Below, in pieces: positions 8,166-17,554 of a stretch of 33,506 bases of DNA. The notes below the pieces were generated by a model. The model was not told where the DNA came from. It searched no databases and saw only the letters and a program-made list of their open reading frames with translations. This DNA comes from Bacteroidia bacterium (GTDB taxonomy: Bacteria > Bacteroidota > Bacteroidia > Chitinophagales > Saprospiraceae). The stretch spans positions 1 through 33,506 of the forward strand of contig JAUIKE010000090.1 of assembly GCA_030430845.1 (NCBI GenBank). The letters run 5' to 3'. Numbering within the stretch: position 1 is the first letter of the stretch; each line of letters opens with the position of its first letter. The translations under genes were made by a program, and so were the position numbers.

Positions 8166-8752
8166 AAAGTGCCGGCCCAAAAATTGGTTTGTTTTTTGGT
8201 TCTTTTAACCCCGTTCACGTAGGGCATATGGTCATTGCCAATTACATGGCCACTCAAACAGAATTAGAAGAGGTTTGGCTGGTCATTTCTCCTCATAACC
8301 CCCTGAAGCCTAAAAAAAGCCTGGCCAATGACTACGACCGCCTTCACCTGGTTCAATTGGCTATAGGAGATAATCCTCATTTGAAAGCCAGTACCATTGA
8401 GTTTGGTTTGCCTCAGCCGTCGTATACAATCGACACTCTTACTTATATGAAAGAAAAGCATCCTGACAAGCAATTTATTTTGATCATGGGCGGTGATAAT
8501 CTGGCCACCTTCCATAAATGGAAAAATTATGAATTACTTCTAAGAGATTATGAGATCTACGTTTACAACCGCCCTAATTTTGAGTTGGGTGACTATGAGT
8601 ACTACCCCAATATTCATTTCTTTGAAGCTCCTCTCATGCAAATATCCTCTACTTATATCCGAAAGTGCATCAAAGACGGCAAATCCGTTCAATATATGCT
8701 CACCGAACCCGTGTACGAATATCTCCGCACCAGCCATTTATATCGCGGATAA
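8162..8752 (+). CDS. nadD: Nicotinate-nucleotide adenylyltransferase
   Basis: This 196-residue enzyme transfers AMP from ATP to nicotinate mononucleotide to give deamido-NAD, the penultimate step of NAD synthesis. The nucleotidyltransferase signature GLFFGSFNPVHVGH is near the N-terminus, with HVGH as the catalytic motif. The C-terminal ISSTYIR motif binds ATP phosphates. The start is the ATG at 8162, preceded by AGAGGA and overlapping the upstream stop by 4 bp; longer in-frame readings run inside the lipoprotein gene. Length and motifs are typical. Confidence 0.96.
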   Translation: MKSAGPKIGLFFGSFNPVHVGHMVIANYMATQTELEEVWLVISPHNPLKPKKSLANDYDRLHLVQLAIGDNPHLKASTIEFGLPQPSYTIDTLTYMKEKHPDKQFILIMGGDNLATFHKWKNYELLLRDYEIYVYNRPNFELGDYEYYPNIHFFEAPLMQISSTYIRKCIKDGKSVQYMLTEPVYEYLRTSHLYRG

Positions 8753-8804
8753 GCGCCTGGTTGATTGACTTGTGCGGGACAAAAGCTTTATCTCCCTAAT
8801 CCTC

Positions 8805-8832
8805 TTTTTTCGCTAAAACAATAATACATTTG
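8805..8832 (+). promoter_or_regulatory. Candidate promoter of the porZ-like gene
   Basis: TACATTTG at 8825-8832 matches the Bacteroidota -7 box TAnnTTTG. A T-run at about 8805-8808 stands in for the -33 TTTG. The box ends 31 bp before the ATG at 8864, a normal leader length. This is motif evidence only. Confidence 0.5.
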
Positions 8833-8863
8833 TAAAGAGGTTATAAAATACAAAACACTTGGT

Positions 8864-11206
8864 ATGCGTCTACTCTTTACCATTATTTTCTCGTGCAGCT
8901 TCGGGATGGTTTCCCTCGCTCAAAACAGTCTTTCCATTGGGCAGTGGCGTTCTCATCTCCCCTACAACCTTGGCAGGGTAGTGACACAAAGTCCCGACAA
9001 GATCTATTTTGCTACAGAATGGTCGGTCGTAAGTGTGGATAAGGTAGATGAGTCAGTTGAATTCATTTCCAAAATCGATGGATTGAGCAATGTAGGGATT
9101 GAGCGAATCCAATATCATACTGGAGGCGAAACGCTTATCATCGTATATACCAATAGCGTGATCGACCTGGTCAAGCCGAATGGGATCTTCACCTTAAATC
9201 AAATCCGAAATTTTGATAATCTGGTAGGTGTAAAAACCATTAACGATGTTTTTGTCGAAAGCGACTCCACTGTCTTACTTGGTACGAGCTATGGAATATC
9301 CCGACTCAATATCAATCGAAACGAGTTTGCTTTTACAACTTTTACCGGTATTGGAGTTAGAGGAGTGCAACAATTCGAAGGCTCTATTTACCTCGCTACG
9401 GAAGAAGGAATCTACCGGGCCAACACCGGCAATATCAACCTGGCAGACTTCAGTCAGTGGGAATACCTGGATCAAAGTAAGGGATTTCCAGCAGATTACT
9501 CTTCCGGCCACCTGGCCACTCACCAGGGGAATTTATACGCCGATATAAACGATACCATATTTCTCATCAACGAGCAGCCCATTCAGAAATTTCAGTATGA
9601 GGAGGGTTATGAAATTGCCTATTTATCAGGAGATGGAGCCAACTTTCTGATCGGATTAAATTGCGTTAGCAACTGTTCGGGGCCCCGGGTCAAATACATC
9701 ACCCCTACCGGCCAGGAAGGCTTCATCAATCAGGGTTGTGTAGGCCTTCCCGTAAATGCGATTGAAGATGAACAAGGCCGCATTTGGTTTGGAGATGGAT
9801 TTAGGGGCTATCGCCGGGTCAATAGCCTTAATGATGAGATCTGTACCGTTATTAATTATAACTCTCCCTATTCTGAAAACAACCGGGAATTCGCCATTTA
9901 CAACAATCAGGTCTGGATGGCCGCCGGAGGTGTTAACCAAACCTTCAGTAACCGTTTTCTCGATCATGGCTTTGCGTCCTTTATCGACGGTCAATGGAAT
10001 ATATATAATCGCTGGACAAGGGACGAGCTGAAAGGCCCCCTGAAAGACGATCCGATCGACGATATGCTCGACTTCCTTACTATTACCGTTCATCCTGATA
10101 ACGGAACCGTCTATGCCGGCTCTTATTACGAAGGCCTGATCGAATTTGATGGAGAAACGATGACTCAATATGACGAAAACAACTCTACCCTGGGAAATGC
10201 GGTAGGCGACCCTCTACGTACCCGTATTAGTGGTCTGGCCTTTGATGAAGAAAACAATCTATGGGTGAGCAATCATTCGGCTGATCGCCCTTTATCCGTG
10301 TTAAAGGCCGACGGCAGTTGGCAAAGCTTTGCCCCTTCTTGTCGACAGGAGGAGATCCACCAAATGGCAGTAGACCGAAACGGGTTTAAATGGATTGTGG
10401 TCGGCAACAGCGTTGCCGGAGTCATGCTTTTTGATGAAGGCGAGATGGATAACCCATCTGACGATCGCTGCCGAACGTTCACTGCCAGCAACAGCAACCT
10501 GCCTACCAATAATACCAACTGCCTGTCTATTGACCTTGAAGGAGATGTATGGGTAGGTACAACGGAAGGTGTGGTGATCTTCGAGTGTGGGGCCAATGCC
10601 TTTGATGCCATTTGCCAGGGCACCCGACGTATTGTTGAGCAAGATGGTTTTGGCGCATACCTATTGGAAACCGAAGAAGTGCAAACCATCGCTGTGGATG
10701 GCGCTAACAGAAAATGGGTCGGAACGAAGAATGGAGTTTTTGTCCTCTCCTCTAGCGGAGATGAACAAATTGCCCATTTCACAGAGAGTAACTCTCCTCT
10801 TTTTGACAATGATATTATCGATATAGCAATCAATCCTCAAAACGGAGAGGTATTCATTGGCACCAATAAAGGAGTCGTTTCTTATTTAGGTGAAGCCATC
10901 GAAGGAGGGCAAGTCAATAAAAGCACCGTAGAGATCTATCCCAATCCCGTCAGGCCGGGCTACCAGGGTACCATTGCCATCCGTGGGCTAGCCAGAGACG
11001 CCAACGTCAAGATCACTGACATTCACGGGCGGCTGGTATTTGAAACGACCGCGCTGGGTGGGCAAGCCGTATGGGATGGTTATGATTATAATGGCCGCAG
11101 GGCGGATTCGGGCGTCTATCTCGTATTTAGTACCAGCAATGCTCGTTTTACCGGATTTACCGCGAAGCCTAGTGCAGCTGTAGGAAAAATTTTGTTTGTT
11201 AAATAA
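8864..11206 (+). CDS. porZ: PorZ-like type IX secretion protein (beta-propellers plus CTD-like domain)
   Basis: This 780-residue protein has a signal peptide (MRLLFTIIFSCSFGMVSLAQ). Two propeller-like regions follow, with repeats of the type found in two-component-regulator propellers (for example NLWVSNHSADRP, RKWVGTKNGVFVL and VFIGTNKGVV). The N-terminal sequence IGQWRSHLPYNLGRVV...YFATEWSVVSVDK is characteristic of PorZ. The last ~90 residues form a sorting-domain-like fold starting at EIYPNPVRPGYQG and ending KILFVK. In Porphyromonas, PorZ is a surface part of the T9SS attachment complex that supplies A-LPS to the sortase PorU. The length is close to that of known PorZ. No other T9SS gene is in the window. 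Confidence 0.87.
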   Translation: MRLLFTIIFSCSFGMVSLAQNSLSIGQWRSHLPYNLGRVVTQSPDKIYFATEWSVVSVDKVDESVEFISKIDGLSNVGIERIQYHTGGETLIIVYTNSVIDLVKPNGIFTLNQIRNFDNLVGVKTINDVFVESDSTVLLGTSYGISRLNINRNEFAFTTFTGIGVRGVQQFEGSIYLATEEGIYRANTGNINLADFSQWEYLDQSKGFPADYSSGHLATHQGNLYADINDTIFLINEQPIQKFQYEEGYEIAYLSGDGANFLIGLNCVSNCSGPRVKYITPTGQEGFINQGCVGLPVNAIEDEQGRIWFGDGFRGYRRVNSLNDEICTVINYNSPYSENNREFAIYNNQVWMAAGGVNQTFSNRFLDHGFASFIDGQWNIYNRWTRDELKGPLKDDPIDDMLDFLTITVHPDNGTVYAGSYYEGLIEFDGETMTQYDENNSTLGNAVGDPLRTRISGLAFDEENNLWVSNHSADRPLSVLKADGSWQSFAPSCRQEEIHQMAVDRNGFKWIVVGNSVAGVMLFDEGEMDNPSDDRCRTFTASNSNLPTNNTNCLSIDLEGDVWVGTTEGVVIFECGANAFDAICQGTRRIVEQDGFGAYLLETEEVQTIAVDGANRKWVGTKNGVFVLSSSGDEQIAHFTESNSPLFDNDIIDIAINPQNGEVFIGTNKGVVSYLGEAIEGGQVNKSTVEIYPNPVRPGYQGTIAIRGLARDANVKITDIHGRLVFETTALGGQAVWDGYDYNGRRADSGVYLVFSTSNARFTGFTAKPSAAVGKILFVK

Positions 11207-11228
11207 AAGAGGGCGTTTCCTTTTATTT
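11201..11228 (+). terminator. Weak AT-rich terminator after porZ
   Basis: AAATAAAAG at 11201-11209 pairs with CTTTTATTT at 11220-11228 around a 10-nt loop, and T-rich sequence follows. The stem contains the porZ stop codon. It is AU-rich and so only moderately stable. Confidence 0.4.
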
Positions 11229-11254
11229 TCATATTTTTTGGAAAAAATAATGCT

Positions 11255-12439
11255 ATGAGGATGCAATGGTTCCTTTTTTACCTTTCCCTTTTTGTTCTCC
11301 CTCTAGGAGCCCAGGAAACGGATTCTTCCGCTCTCCGTTTTAAAATGGTCTTTGTTGGGGATGTCATGGGCCATGATTCTCAAATTGCCTCAGCGAAAGT
11401 AGTGAAGGATTCTCTGTATGACTACTCTCCTTGTTTTGAATATATTTCACCTATTTTAAAACAAGCGGACCTGGCCATAGCCAACCTGGAGGTAACTCTC
11501 CCGGGCAAGCCTCCCTACAAAGGCTATCCCCAATTCAGAAGCCCGGACGACCTGGCACTGGCTTTACGATATGCCGGTTTTAATTTGCTGGTCACAGCCA
11601 ACAACCACTCTAATGATTCGGGAAAAAACGGGGTCATAAATACGATCAGTACCTTGTATGATTATGGCTTTTACCAAACCGGCACCTTCTATAGCCAGGA
11701 AGAAAGGGATGCTTTTTACCCGCTAATTGTATATCGCAACCAATTCAAGCTGGCCTTCCTGAATTATACCTACGGCACCAATGGATTGCCAACCCGCCCT
11801 CCTACTATCGTCAACATGATTGATGAAGAACAGATCCGCAAAGATATTATTGAAGCCAAAGCTTTGCGACCTGACTTCATTACGGTCCTGTTGCATTGGG
11901 GAAATGAGTACCAACTTAACGAAAACAGCCAGCAAAGCCGGTTGGCCGACTCGATCTTTCAGTGGGGAGCAGATCTCGTTGTAGGGGCACACCCACATGT
12001 GGTACAGCCTATAAAAAAAGTGCAGGTGGAACAAAAGAACGGCCAGATCAAGGAAGGACTGGTGGCTTACTCCCTGGGGAATTTCATTTCGGGGCAAAGG
12101 CGCAAATACACGGATGGGGGCATTATGTTTGAAGTGGAAATCGAAAAAAAGGACCTGGGCTCCAAAGCTCGAATTGTCCGAAATAATTATATCCCTGTTT
12201 GGCGCTATATCCAGCAATCAGGTAAATCTTCCACTTACCAGGTGGTGCCCGTCGCCGCATTTGAAAACGGACAAGAGGAATTGATCGGTATGACGGCTTC
12301 GGATATTTCAAAAATGAAATTTTATGGTAAGGAAACCCGAAAACAGCTCGATCGTTTTGATAGTTCGGAAAGAAAAATAACTTTGCAAGAACTAGGGATT
12401 TTTCAACAAAAAGCGACTTCTGTTCTTGAAAAAAAATAA
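11255..12439 (+). CDS. CapA-family metallophosphatase-like protein, secreted
   Basis: This 394-residue protein has a signal peptide (residues 1 to about 20, ending LPLGAQ) and a PGA_cap/CapA domain. Family motifs are visible: VFVGDVMGHD, ANLEVTLPG, VTANNHSND, LLHWGNEYQ, GAHPHVVQP and YSLGNFISGQ. These supply the metal-binding Asp, Asn and His residues of a calcineurin-like fold. CapA (PgsA) takes part in poly-gamma-glutamate capsule synthesis in Bacillus. Most Bacteroidota copies stand alone, as this one does, and no capB/capC genes are near. The substrate is therefore unknown. The dihydrofolate reductase gene begins one base after its stop. Confidence 0.88.
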   Translation: MRMQWFLFYLSLFVLPLGAQETDSSALRFKMVFVGDVMGHDSQIASAKVVKDSLYDYSPCFEYISPILKQADLAIANLEVTLPGKPPYKGYPQFRSPDDLALALRYAGFNLLVTANNHSNDSGKNGVINTISTLYDYGFYQTGTFYSQEERDAFYPLIVYRNQFKLAFLNYTYGTNGLPTRPPTIVNMIDEEQIRKDIIEAKALRPDFITVLLHWGNEYQLNENSQQSRLADSIFQWGADLVVGAHPHVVQPIKKVQVEQKNGQIKEGLVAYSLGNFISGQRRKYTDGGIMFEVEIEKKDLGSKARIVRNNYIPVWRYIQQSGKSSTYQVVPVAAFENGQEELIGMTASDISKMKFYGKETRKQLDRFDSSERKITLQELGIFQQKATSVLEKK

Positions 12440-12440
12440 C

Positions 12441-12953
12441 ATGATCATATCTGCTATTCTTGCCATGTCCAAAAACAGGGTGATCGGAAAAGACAACCAG
12501 ATACCCTGGCATTTATCTGCCGATCTAAAGTATTTCAAACGTACTACGCTCAATCATCACATCATCATGGGGCGGAAAACCTTTCTTTCCATCGGCAATC
12601 CGCTGCCCAAACGCACCAATATTGTTCTTACCCGCGATCCTTTTTTTATTGCCTCAAATGTGCTGGTAGCTTCGTCCATTGAAGAAGCACTGAGCCTGGC
12701 CGAAGACAATGGGGAAGAAGAAGTTTTTATCATTGGAGGCGGGGAGATTTACCGTCAAAGCATGCCGTACCTGGATAAGATCTACCTCACGCTCATCGAC
12801 CTGGAAGTAGAAGGCGATGTTTTCTTTCCGGAATTAGAAGATCAGCAGTGGCAACTAATCTCTGAAGAACCACATGAAGCGGATGAAAAGAATGAGTATA
12901 ATTATTCCTTTCAGGTTTTTGAACGTCTCGCTCAGCACAAAGAAGATAATTGA
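12441..12953 (+). CDS. folA: Dihydrofolate reductase
   Basis: This 170-residue enzyme reduces dihydrofolate to tetrahydrofolate with NADPH. Motifs in order are MIISAILAMSKNRVIG, the substrate-side IPWHLSADLKYFK, MGRKTFLSIG, LPKRTNIVLTR and the cofactor loop VFIIGGGEIYRQ. The start is the ATG at 12441, one base after the capA-like stop. The upstream frame would need a TTG inside that gene. The stop codon lies within the left arm of a strong terminator. Confidence 0.96.
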   Translation: MIISAILAMSKNRVIGKDNQIPWHLSADLKYFKRTTLNHHIIMGRKTFLSIGNPLPKRTNIVLTRDPFFIASNVLVASSIEEALSLAEDNGEEEVFIIGGGEIYRQSMPYLDKIYLTLIDLEVEGDVFFPELEDQQWQLISEEPHEADEKNEYNYSFQVFERLAQHKEDN

Positions 12954-12994
12954 ATAATAAAGGAGTGGTCAGGGGCCACTCCTTTATTATTCAA
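12950..12994 (+). terminator. Terminator hairpin after folA
   Basis: Perfect 19 bp arms at 12950-12968 and 12976-12994 enclose the 7-nt loop TCAGGGG. The left arm includes the folA TGA stop. The right arm is T-rich (CCTTTATTATTC) rather than followed by a pure T-run. It is nearly symmetrical and could act in both directions. Confidence 0.75.
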
Positions 12995-13085
12995 GTCCAA
13001 TACAACATCATAATAACTTGATTAACAATCAATAACAAAATTTGCACGTCTGCTTTTTTGCCTTTATTTTAAAGGAAAAAACCAG

Positions 13086-14354
13086 ATGAAAATACCTGAA
13101 TCTTTTCTCCACTACGTATGGAGATTGAAACGCTTCGACTTTTCTCAGCTTATTACCACTGAAGGGGAAAAGCTTCATATCCTCGATTGGGGGCAGTATA
13201 ATACCAATGCCGGGCCAGACTTTTTGAATGCCCGGATTTCGATCGGGTTTACCCTTTGGATCGGCCACATCGAAATACATGTTAAATCAAGTGACTGGTT
13301 GAAACATGGCCACCAATACGATAATGTCATTCTTCATGTTGTGCTGGAAGAAGATGAATGGATCTACAACAGCAGCGGTTGCCGGCTTCCCTGTCTGGAG
13401 TTAAAAAAACGGATTCCCCGAAAGTTGTTGTCTTCTTACCAAAAATTGATCCATAATGAATTTTGGATTCCCTGTCAGCATCATTTTCCCAAGGTGAATC
13501 CTATTACAAAAGACCTATGGCTGGAAAGATTGCTGGTAGACCGTTTGGAGGACAGACTGGCTATTCAGAAAGAAAGGCTGACCGCCAACACGCATGATTG
13601 GGAGGAAACGTTTTACCAGTTTTTGGCCAGAGGCCTTGGCATGAAAGTCAACGCTGAGGCGATGGACGAGCTTAGCCAGCGGGTGCCCTTAGCCATTATC
13701 CGCAAACATAAGCACAGCTTGTTCCAATTAGAAGCTTTGTTTTTTGGTCAGTCGGGCTTGCTACGGGAAAAAAAGGAGGAGGCCTACCCGCAAAAGCTGA
13801 TGCAGGAGTTTCGGTTTTTATCCCAAAAATTTCGCCTTCACCCCATGACCGGTGCCCAATGGAATTTTCTTCGTCTCCGCCCCGCCAATTTCCCAACCAT
13901 TCGGATCGCCCAGCTGGCAACACTCCATTATCAGACGGATAATCTGTTTCAGAAAACACTGGTGGCAGAAAGCCTGCCAGAATTAAACAATATGCTGGAT
14001 CTAAAGCTTTCTAATTACTGGTATGACCATTATCACTTTAACAATATCTCCAAAGGCCGTTTCAAAAGATTAGGTACAAGCAGTAAACAGTCTCTGATTA
14101 TTAATACGGTAGTTCCATTTCTATTTTTATATGCCCAGGAAAGACAAAATGAGGAAGTCAAGCACAAAACGATGCGGTGGCTGGAGCAACTCCCTCCCGA
14201 ACGAAATAACATTATCCGGCAATGGCAAAAGTTAGGTGTTGATCCCGCCTCTGCTTTCCAAACCCAGGCTTTGTTACAGTTAAAATCAAAATACTGTGAT
14301 CGAAAGAGGTGTACAGAATGCAGTATCGGGCATAGTATACTAAGTAAACTTTGA
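13086..14354 (+). CDS. DUF2851 family protein
   Basis: This 422-residue protein belongs to a conserved Bacteroidota family of unknown function (DUF2851). Features are the N-terminal FLHYVWRLKRFD, then LDWGQYNTNAGPDFLNARI and WIGHIEIHVKSSDWLKHGHQYD, which looks like a PD-(D/E)xK-type nuclease core (N-x-GPDF, then E-x-H-x-x-SSDW). The nuclease idea is my inference. The protein ends in a cysteine-rich tail, CDRKRCTECSIG. It has no signal peptide. It stands alone, after the folA terminator and convergent with the GHMP kinase gene. Confidence 0.88.
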   Translation: MKIPESFLHYVWRLKRFDFSQLITTEGEKLHILDWGQYNTNAGPDFLNARISIGFTLWIGHIEIHVKSSDWLKHGHQYDNVILHVVLEEDEWIYNSSGCRLPCLELKKRIPRKLLSSYQKLIHNEFWIPCQHHFPKVNPITKDLWLERLLVDRLEDRLAIQKERLTANTHDWEETFYQFLARGLGMKVNAEAMDELSQRVPLAIIRKHKHSLFQLEALFFGQSGLLREKKEEAYPQKLMQEFRFLSQKFRLHPMTGAQWNFLRLRPANFPTIRIAQLATLHYQTDNLFQKTLVAESLPELNNMLDLKLSNYWYDHYHFNNISKGRFKRLGTSSKQSLIINTVVPFLFLYAQERQNEEVKHKTMRWLEQLPPERNNIIRQWQKLGVDPASAFQTQALLQLKSKYCDRKRCTECSIGHSILSKL

Positions 14355-14416
14355 ACCGGTATAGCTAATTGTTAACAGGCAATTATCAATGTTTGGAACT
14401 AGAGCGGAGGTTCGTT

Positions 14417-15346
14417 TCATTCAATTTCAAAAGCAAGCACTTGATACGTTTGCTTTAAACGTTCAAGCACTCCGCTATCCCACTTTGCCATTCCGAGCAA
14501 AAAGCCACCGCCGCCTGCTCCGCAAAGTTTGAGCGCATAATCTCTGCTTTCGAGGCCTTCTTCCCAAACAGGATGGAATGCAGAGGGTATCATTTCCTTA
14601 AAGTGTTCGTGTTGGAAAGCGCTGATCTGTAAAAAATTTTCATACAAGGGCTCCAGATCATTGCTCAACAGGTGCTGAATGGCCTGATCGGTTTGCACGG
14701 CGAGTTGTTGGTTGATCGCATCCAAATAAGCAGGCTGTTCACATTTTTTGAGAAAAAGGTTGACGAAAGGAGCCGTTTGCCGGCTGATGCCCGTGTCCAA
14801 CAAAAAGAAAGAAAAAGTCTTTGCTGAAGCCGGCACTTTATTTTGAAAACTTACAGTTTGAATGCTTTTATCTTGAGCGATCAACACCGGCTGGTTGAGG
14901 AGAATGATCAGGGGGTCGACCCCGGAACTAGAACCGTGAAAATAGCTTTCGATTTGGGCTAATTCCTTTTTAAGGTGTAATAAATCCGGAGTAGTCTGAC
15001 TTACATACTTTTCATGGATGGCAGCACACAAAGCTCCGGAACTGCCCAAGCCATAGCCGTTGGGTATGTCGGATTCAAAGTAAAGCCCAGCGTCCAAGTC
15101 TTGTGCAAACCGATCAAGCTGAAGCGGAGACAACAGCTGTTCTTTTTCCTGAAGGCCCTTGAGATAAGCCAGCAGTTGCGGTAGTTTTTGTTGCTTTTGC
15201 CCCCGCTGGTTCTCGGTCTGACAAAAAGCCCAGTATCCCTTAAAAAGGGGAAAAGGAATGGCCAGCGCCTGAGAACCTTTCAAAACGGTATGTTCTCCAA
15301 GCAGCAGTAGTTTGGCAGAGAAGTATTTATTTTCCGGTTGAGTCAT
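14417..15346 (-). CDS. GHMP kinase, mevalonate kinase-like
   Basis: This 309-residue protein carries the GHMP signatures: KLLLLGEHTVLKGSQALAIP at the N-terminus, the ATP-binding PNGYGLGSSGALCAA at about residue 100, and the C-terminal LCGAGGGGFLLG. The wording is close to mevalonate kinase-like proteins of Bacteroidota, which would phosphorylate mevalonate on the route to isoprenoids. It lies downstream of rpsA, separated by a terminator. No other mevalonate gene is in the window, so the substrate is inferred from similarity alone. Confidence 0.85.
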   Translation of the reverse strand: MTQPENKYFSAKLLLLGEHTVLKGSQALAIPFPLFKGYWAFCQTENQRGQKQQKLPQLLAYLKGLQEKEQLLSPLQLDRFAQDLDAGLYFESDIPNGYGLGSSGALCAAIHEKYVSQTTPDLLHLKKELAQIESYFHGSSSGVDPLIILLNQPVLIAQDKSIQTVSFQNKVPASAKTFSFFLLDTGISRQTAPFVNLFLKKCEQPAYLDAINQQLAVQTDQAIQHLLSNDLEPLYENFLQISAFQHEHFKEMIPSAFHPVWEEGLESRDYALKLCGAGGGGFLLGMAKWDSGVLERLKQTYQVLAFEIE

Positions 15347-15353
15347 GAGCTCT

Positions 15354-15402
15354 AAAAAAAAAATTGGCGCCGAAAAGCCCGCAGGACCGTTTCGACGCCA
15401 AT
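15354..15402 (-). terminator. Intrinsic terminator of rpsA
   Basis: On the minus strand the stem ATTGGCG(TCGAAA) pairs with (TTTTCGG)CGCCAAT and is followed at once by a run of ten T. It lies 47 bp after the rpsA stop and just before the GHMP kinase start. The kinase gene therefore probably needs readthrough or its own promoter. Confidence 0.8.
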
Positions 15403-15448
15403 AATCTTTATGAAAACAAGGATGGAGAATACGTAATTCGCAATGCGA

Positions 15449-17491
15449 TTACTTCTCGTCCTGATCTTCGTTCAACTGTTCTTTAATCTGAGAGAAGACA
15501 TCTAGATCACCTAAGGTAGATCTTTCAGTATTGGCGTTGGTTTTCTTCACCGCGTCTCTCGTCTGCTGGCGAGCCTGGTCCTTCTCTTTCTTCACTTGCT
15601 CATCTGCTTTACGCTTGATGTCATCCAGGTAACGCAGGTGAGAGACCAGGATACGCTTATCGTCGCGATTGAATTCGATCACTTTAACGGTGAGCGCTTC
15701 ATCCACATCGGCCAGTTTGCCGTCTTCTTTCTTAATGTGCTTGATCGGAGCAAAGGCTTCCAGGCCGTAAGGCAATTGTACAATCGCTCCTCTGTCGTCT
15801 CTTCTCAGGATGGTTGCTTCATGGTAAGATCCTTCAGGGAATACAGATTCGAAGGTATCCCATGGGTTTTCTTCCAATTGCTTATGTCCTAAGGAAAGTT
15901 TGCGGTTATCTTTGTCGATCTCAAGGATCATAACATCGATCGTTTCTCCGACTTTGGTGAACTCTGAAGGATGAGAGAATCGCTTGGTCCAGGAAAGATC
16001 AGAAATGTGCACCATTCCTCCAATGCCTTCTTCCAACTCAACAAATACACCGTATGGCGTCAGGTTTTTGACTTCTCCGGAGTGCTTGCTGCCTACCGGG
16101 AAGTTGTTTTCGATCTCGCTCCATGGATCTTTTTGCAACTGTTTCAAGCTAAGCGACATCTTGCGGTCTTCACGATCAATAGTAACCACTTTGGCTTCGT
16201 ATTCCTGTCCTTCTTTGAAGAACTCTCTGGCATTGATCGGCTGATTGCTCCAGGTAACTTCAGAAACGTGGATCAAACCTTCAACACCTGGACGGATCTC
16301 GAGGAACGCACCATAGTCTTCAATGTTGACAATCTTACCTTTCACCACAGAACCTTCTTTGATCTCTTCATCCAGGATTTCCCATGGATGCGGCTGCAGT
16401 TGTTTCAGACCCAGCGAAATACGTTTTTTGTTTTCGTCGAAGTCCAGTACTACAACATTGATCTTCTGGTTCAGCTGCAATACTTCGCTTGGGTGGTTAA
16501 TACGACCCCAGGAAATATCCGTGATGTACAACAAACCATCTACACCACCAAGGTCGAGGAAGGCACCGAAGTCGGTAATGTTTTTCACCAATCCTTCCAG
16601 TACCTGACCTCTTTCGAGGCTGGCAATGATGGCTTCTCTTTGCTCAGCAAGATCGCTTTCGATCAGTGCTTTGTGAGATACAACGGCGTTTTTGATGGCT
16701 TCGTTTACTTTAACCACTTTGAACTCCATTGTTTTTCCTACATATGAATCGTAATCGATGATAGGCTTGATGTCGATCTGAGAACCGGGAAGGAAAGTTT
16801 CCAGTCCGCCGGCGTCTACGATCAGACCGCCCTTAGTCTTGCTAATAACGGTACCTTTAATAACAGAACCGTTGGTGTACGAATCAACGATGTTTTCCCA
16901 TGCGCGCAGCAACTTAGCTTTTCTTCTGGATAAAACCAGCTGGCCACGAGCATCTTCCTGCTGCTCTACATACACTTCTACGGTATCACCAACAGTCAGG
17001 TCAGGGGTGTCTCTGAATTCAGAAAGCGGCACCAGACCATCTGACTTATAGTTGATATCCAATACGACATCACCATCCTGGATGGAAGTCACATAACCTT
17101 TAACGATTTCGTTTTCCAGTACGGAGGTGAGGGTAGCATCATATTGCTGAGCGTAATCATCGTATTCTTCCTCTGTGTAGGAATGTACGTTCTTGTTAGA
17201 AACGGACCAGTCGAAATCATCGTGAGCAGTTTCGGCCATTACAGCCTCTTCTTCGACTTCTTCTTCCTCTTCATCGTCTTCGCTGTCATCATCATCATCT
17301 TCTTCTGCTTCGTCCGTCTCGTCTTCTTCTGTATCTTCTGCTTCGGCAACTATTTCTTCTTGCTCCTCTGTAGTCTCTTCTTCAACTTCGGTAGTTTCTT
17401 GTTCTTGCTCCACTTCAGAAGAGGTTATCTCTTCTTGTTCTTGTGGATCTTTGTTTTCTTCTTGTTCCAAGTTTTTTTCTTCTTCTAGCAT
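15449..17491 (-). CDS. rpsA: Ribosomal protein S1 with long acidic N-terminus
   Basis: This 680-residue protein has six S1 RNA-binding repeats. They begin near EIVKGYVTSI, GSVIKGTVIS, GQVLEGLVKN, GSVVKGKIVN, GSKHSGEVKN and GSYHEATILR. S1 helps the ribosome load mRNAs, which matters in Bacteroidota because they rarely use Shine-Dalgarno pairing. The first ~100 residues are almost entirely Glu, Asp, Gln and Thr, including a run of five Asp. I chose the ATG at 17491 (MLEEEKNLEQ). The frame continues upstream to a TTG at 17539, but that leader would sit close to the promoter. E. coli S1 (557 residues) lacks such an extension. Confidence 0.95.
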   Translation of the reverse strand: MLEEEKNLEQEENKDPQEQEEITSSEVEQEQETTEVEEETTEEQEEIVAEAEDTEEDETDEAEEDDDDDSEDDEEEEEVEEEAVMAETAHDDFDWSVSNKNVHSYTEEEYDDYAQQYDATLTSVLENEIVKGYVTSIQDGDVVLDINYKSDGLVPLSEFRDTPDLTVGDTVEVYVEQQEDARGQLVLSRRKAKLLRAWENIVDSYTNGSVIKGTVISKTKGGLIVDAGGLETFLPGSQIDIKPIIDYDSYVGKTMEFKVVKVNEAIKNAVVSHKALIESDLAEQREAIIASLERGQVLEGLVKNITDFGAFLDLGGVDGLLYITDISWGRINHPSEVLQLNQKINVVVLDFDENKKRISLGLKQLQPHPWEILDEEIKEGSVVKGKIVNIEDYGAFLEIRPGVEGLIHVSEVTWSNQPINAREFFKEGQEYEAKVVTIDREDRKMSLSLKQLQKDPWSEIENNFPVGSKHSGEVKNLTPYGVFVELEEGIGGMVHISDLSWTKRFSHPSEFTKVGETIDVMILEIDKDNRKLSLGHKQLEENPWDTFESVFPEGSYHEATILRRDDRGAIVQLPYGLEAFAPIKHIKKEDGKLADVDEALTVKVIEFNRDDKRILVSHLRYLDDIKRKADEQVKKEKDQARQQTRDAVKKTNANTERSTLGDLDVFSQIKEQLNEDQDEK

Positions 17492-17554
17492 TGAAAGAAT
17501 GCTTTTTGTGCCCTCCCTAAAGAGAGAACGGGTTATCAAATAATTTTAGCGGGG

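Noticed and set aside
11255..12439. Poly-gamma-glutamate capsule locus suggested by the CapA-like gene
   Set aside because: No capB or capC homologue is near. The neighbours are porZ and folA, and lone CapA-like proteins are common in Bacteroidota.
15971..16747. Long plus-strand open frame (258 codons) opposite rpsA
   Set aside because: It is a shadow of the S1 repeats on the other strand, with no recognisable protein pattern, and rpsA is certain.
17233..17484. TCTTCT-type low-complexity DNA that looks like a microsatellite
   Set aside because: It is explained by Glu/Asp codons of the S1 acidic leader.
17144..17488. Plus-strand frame rich in Phe and Leu, resembling membrane segments
   Set aside because: It is the complement of the Glu/Asp-rich start of rpsA, where GAA/GAG codons read as TTC/CTC.
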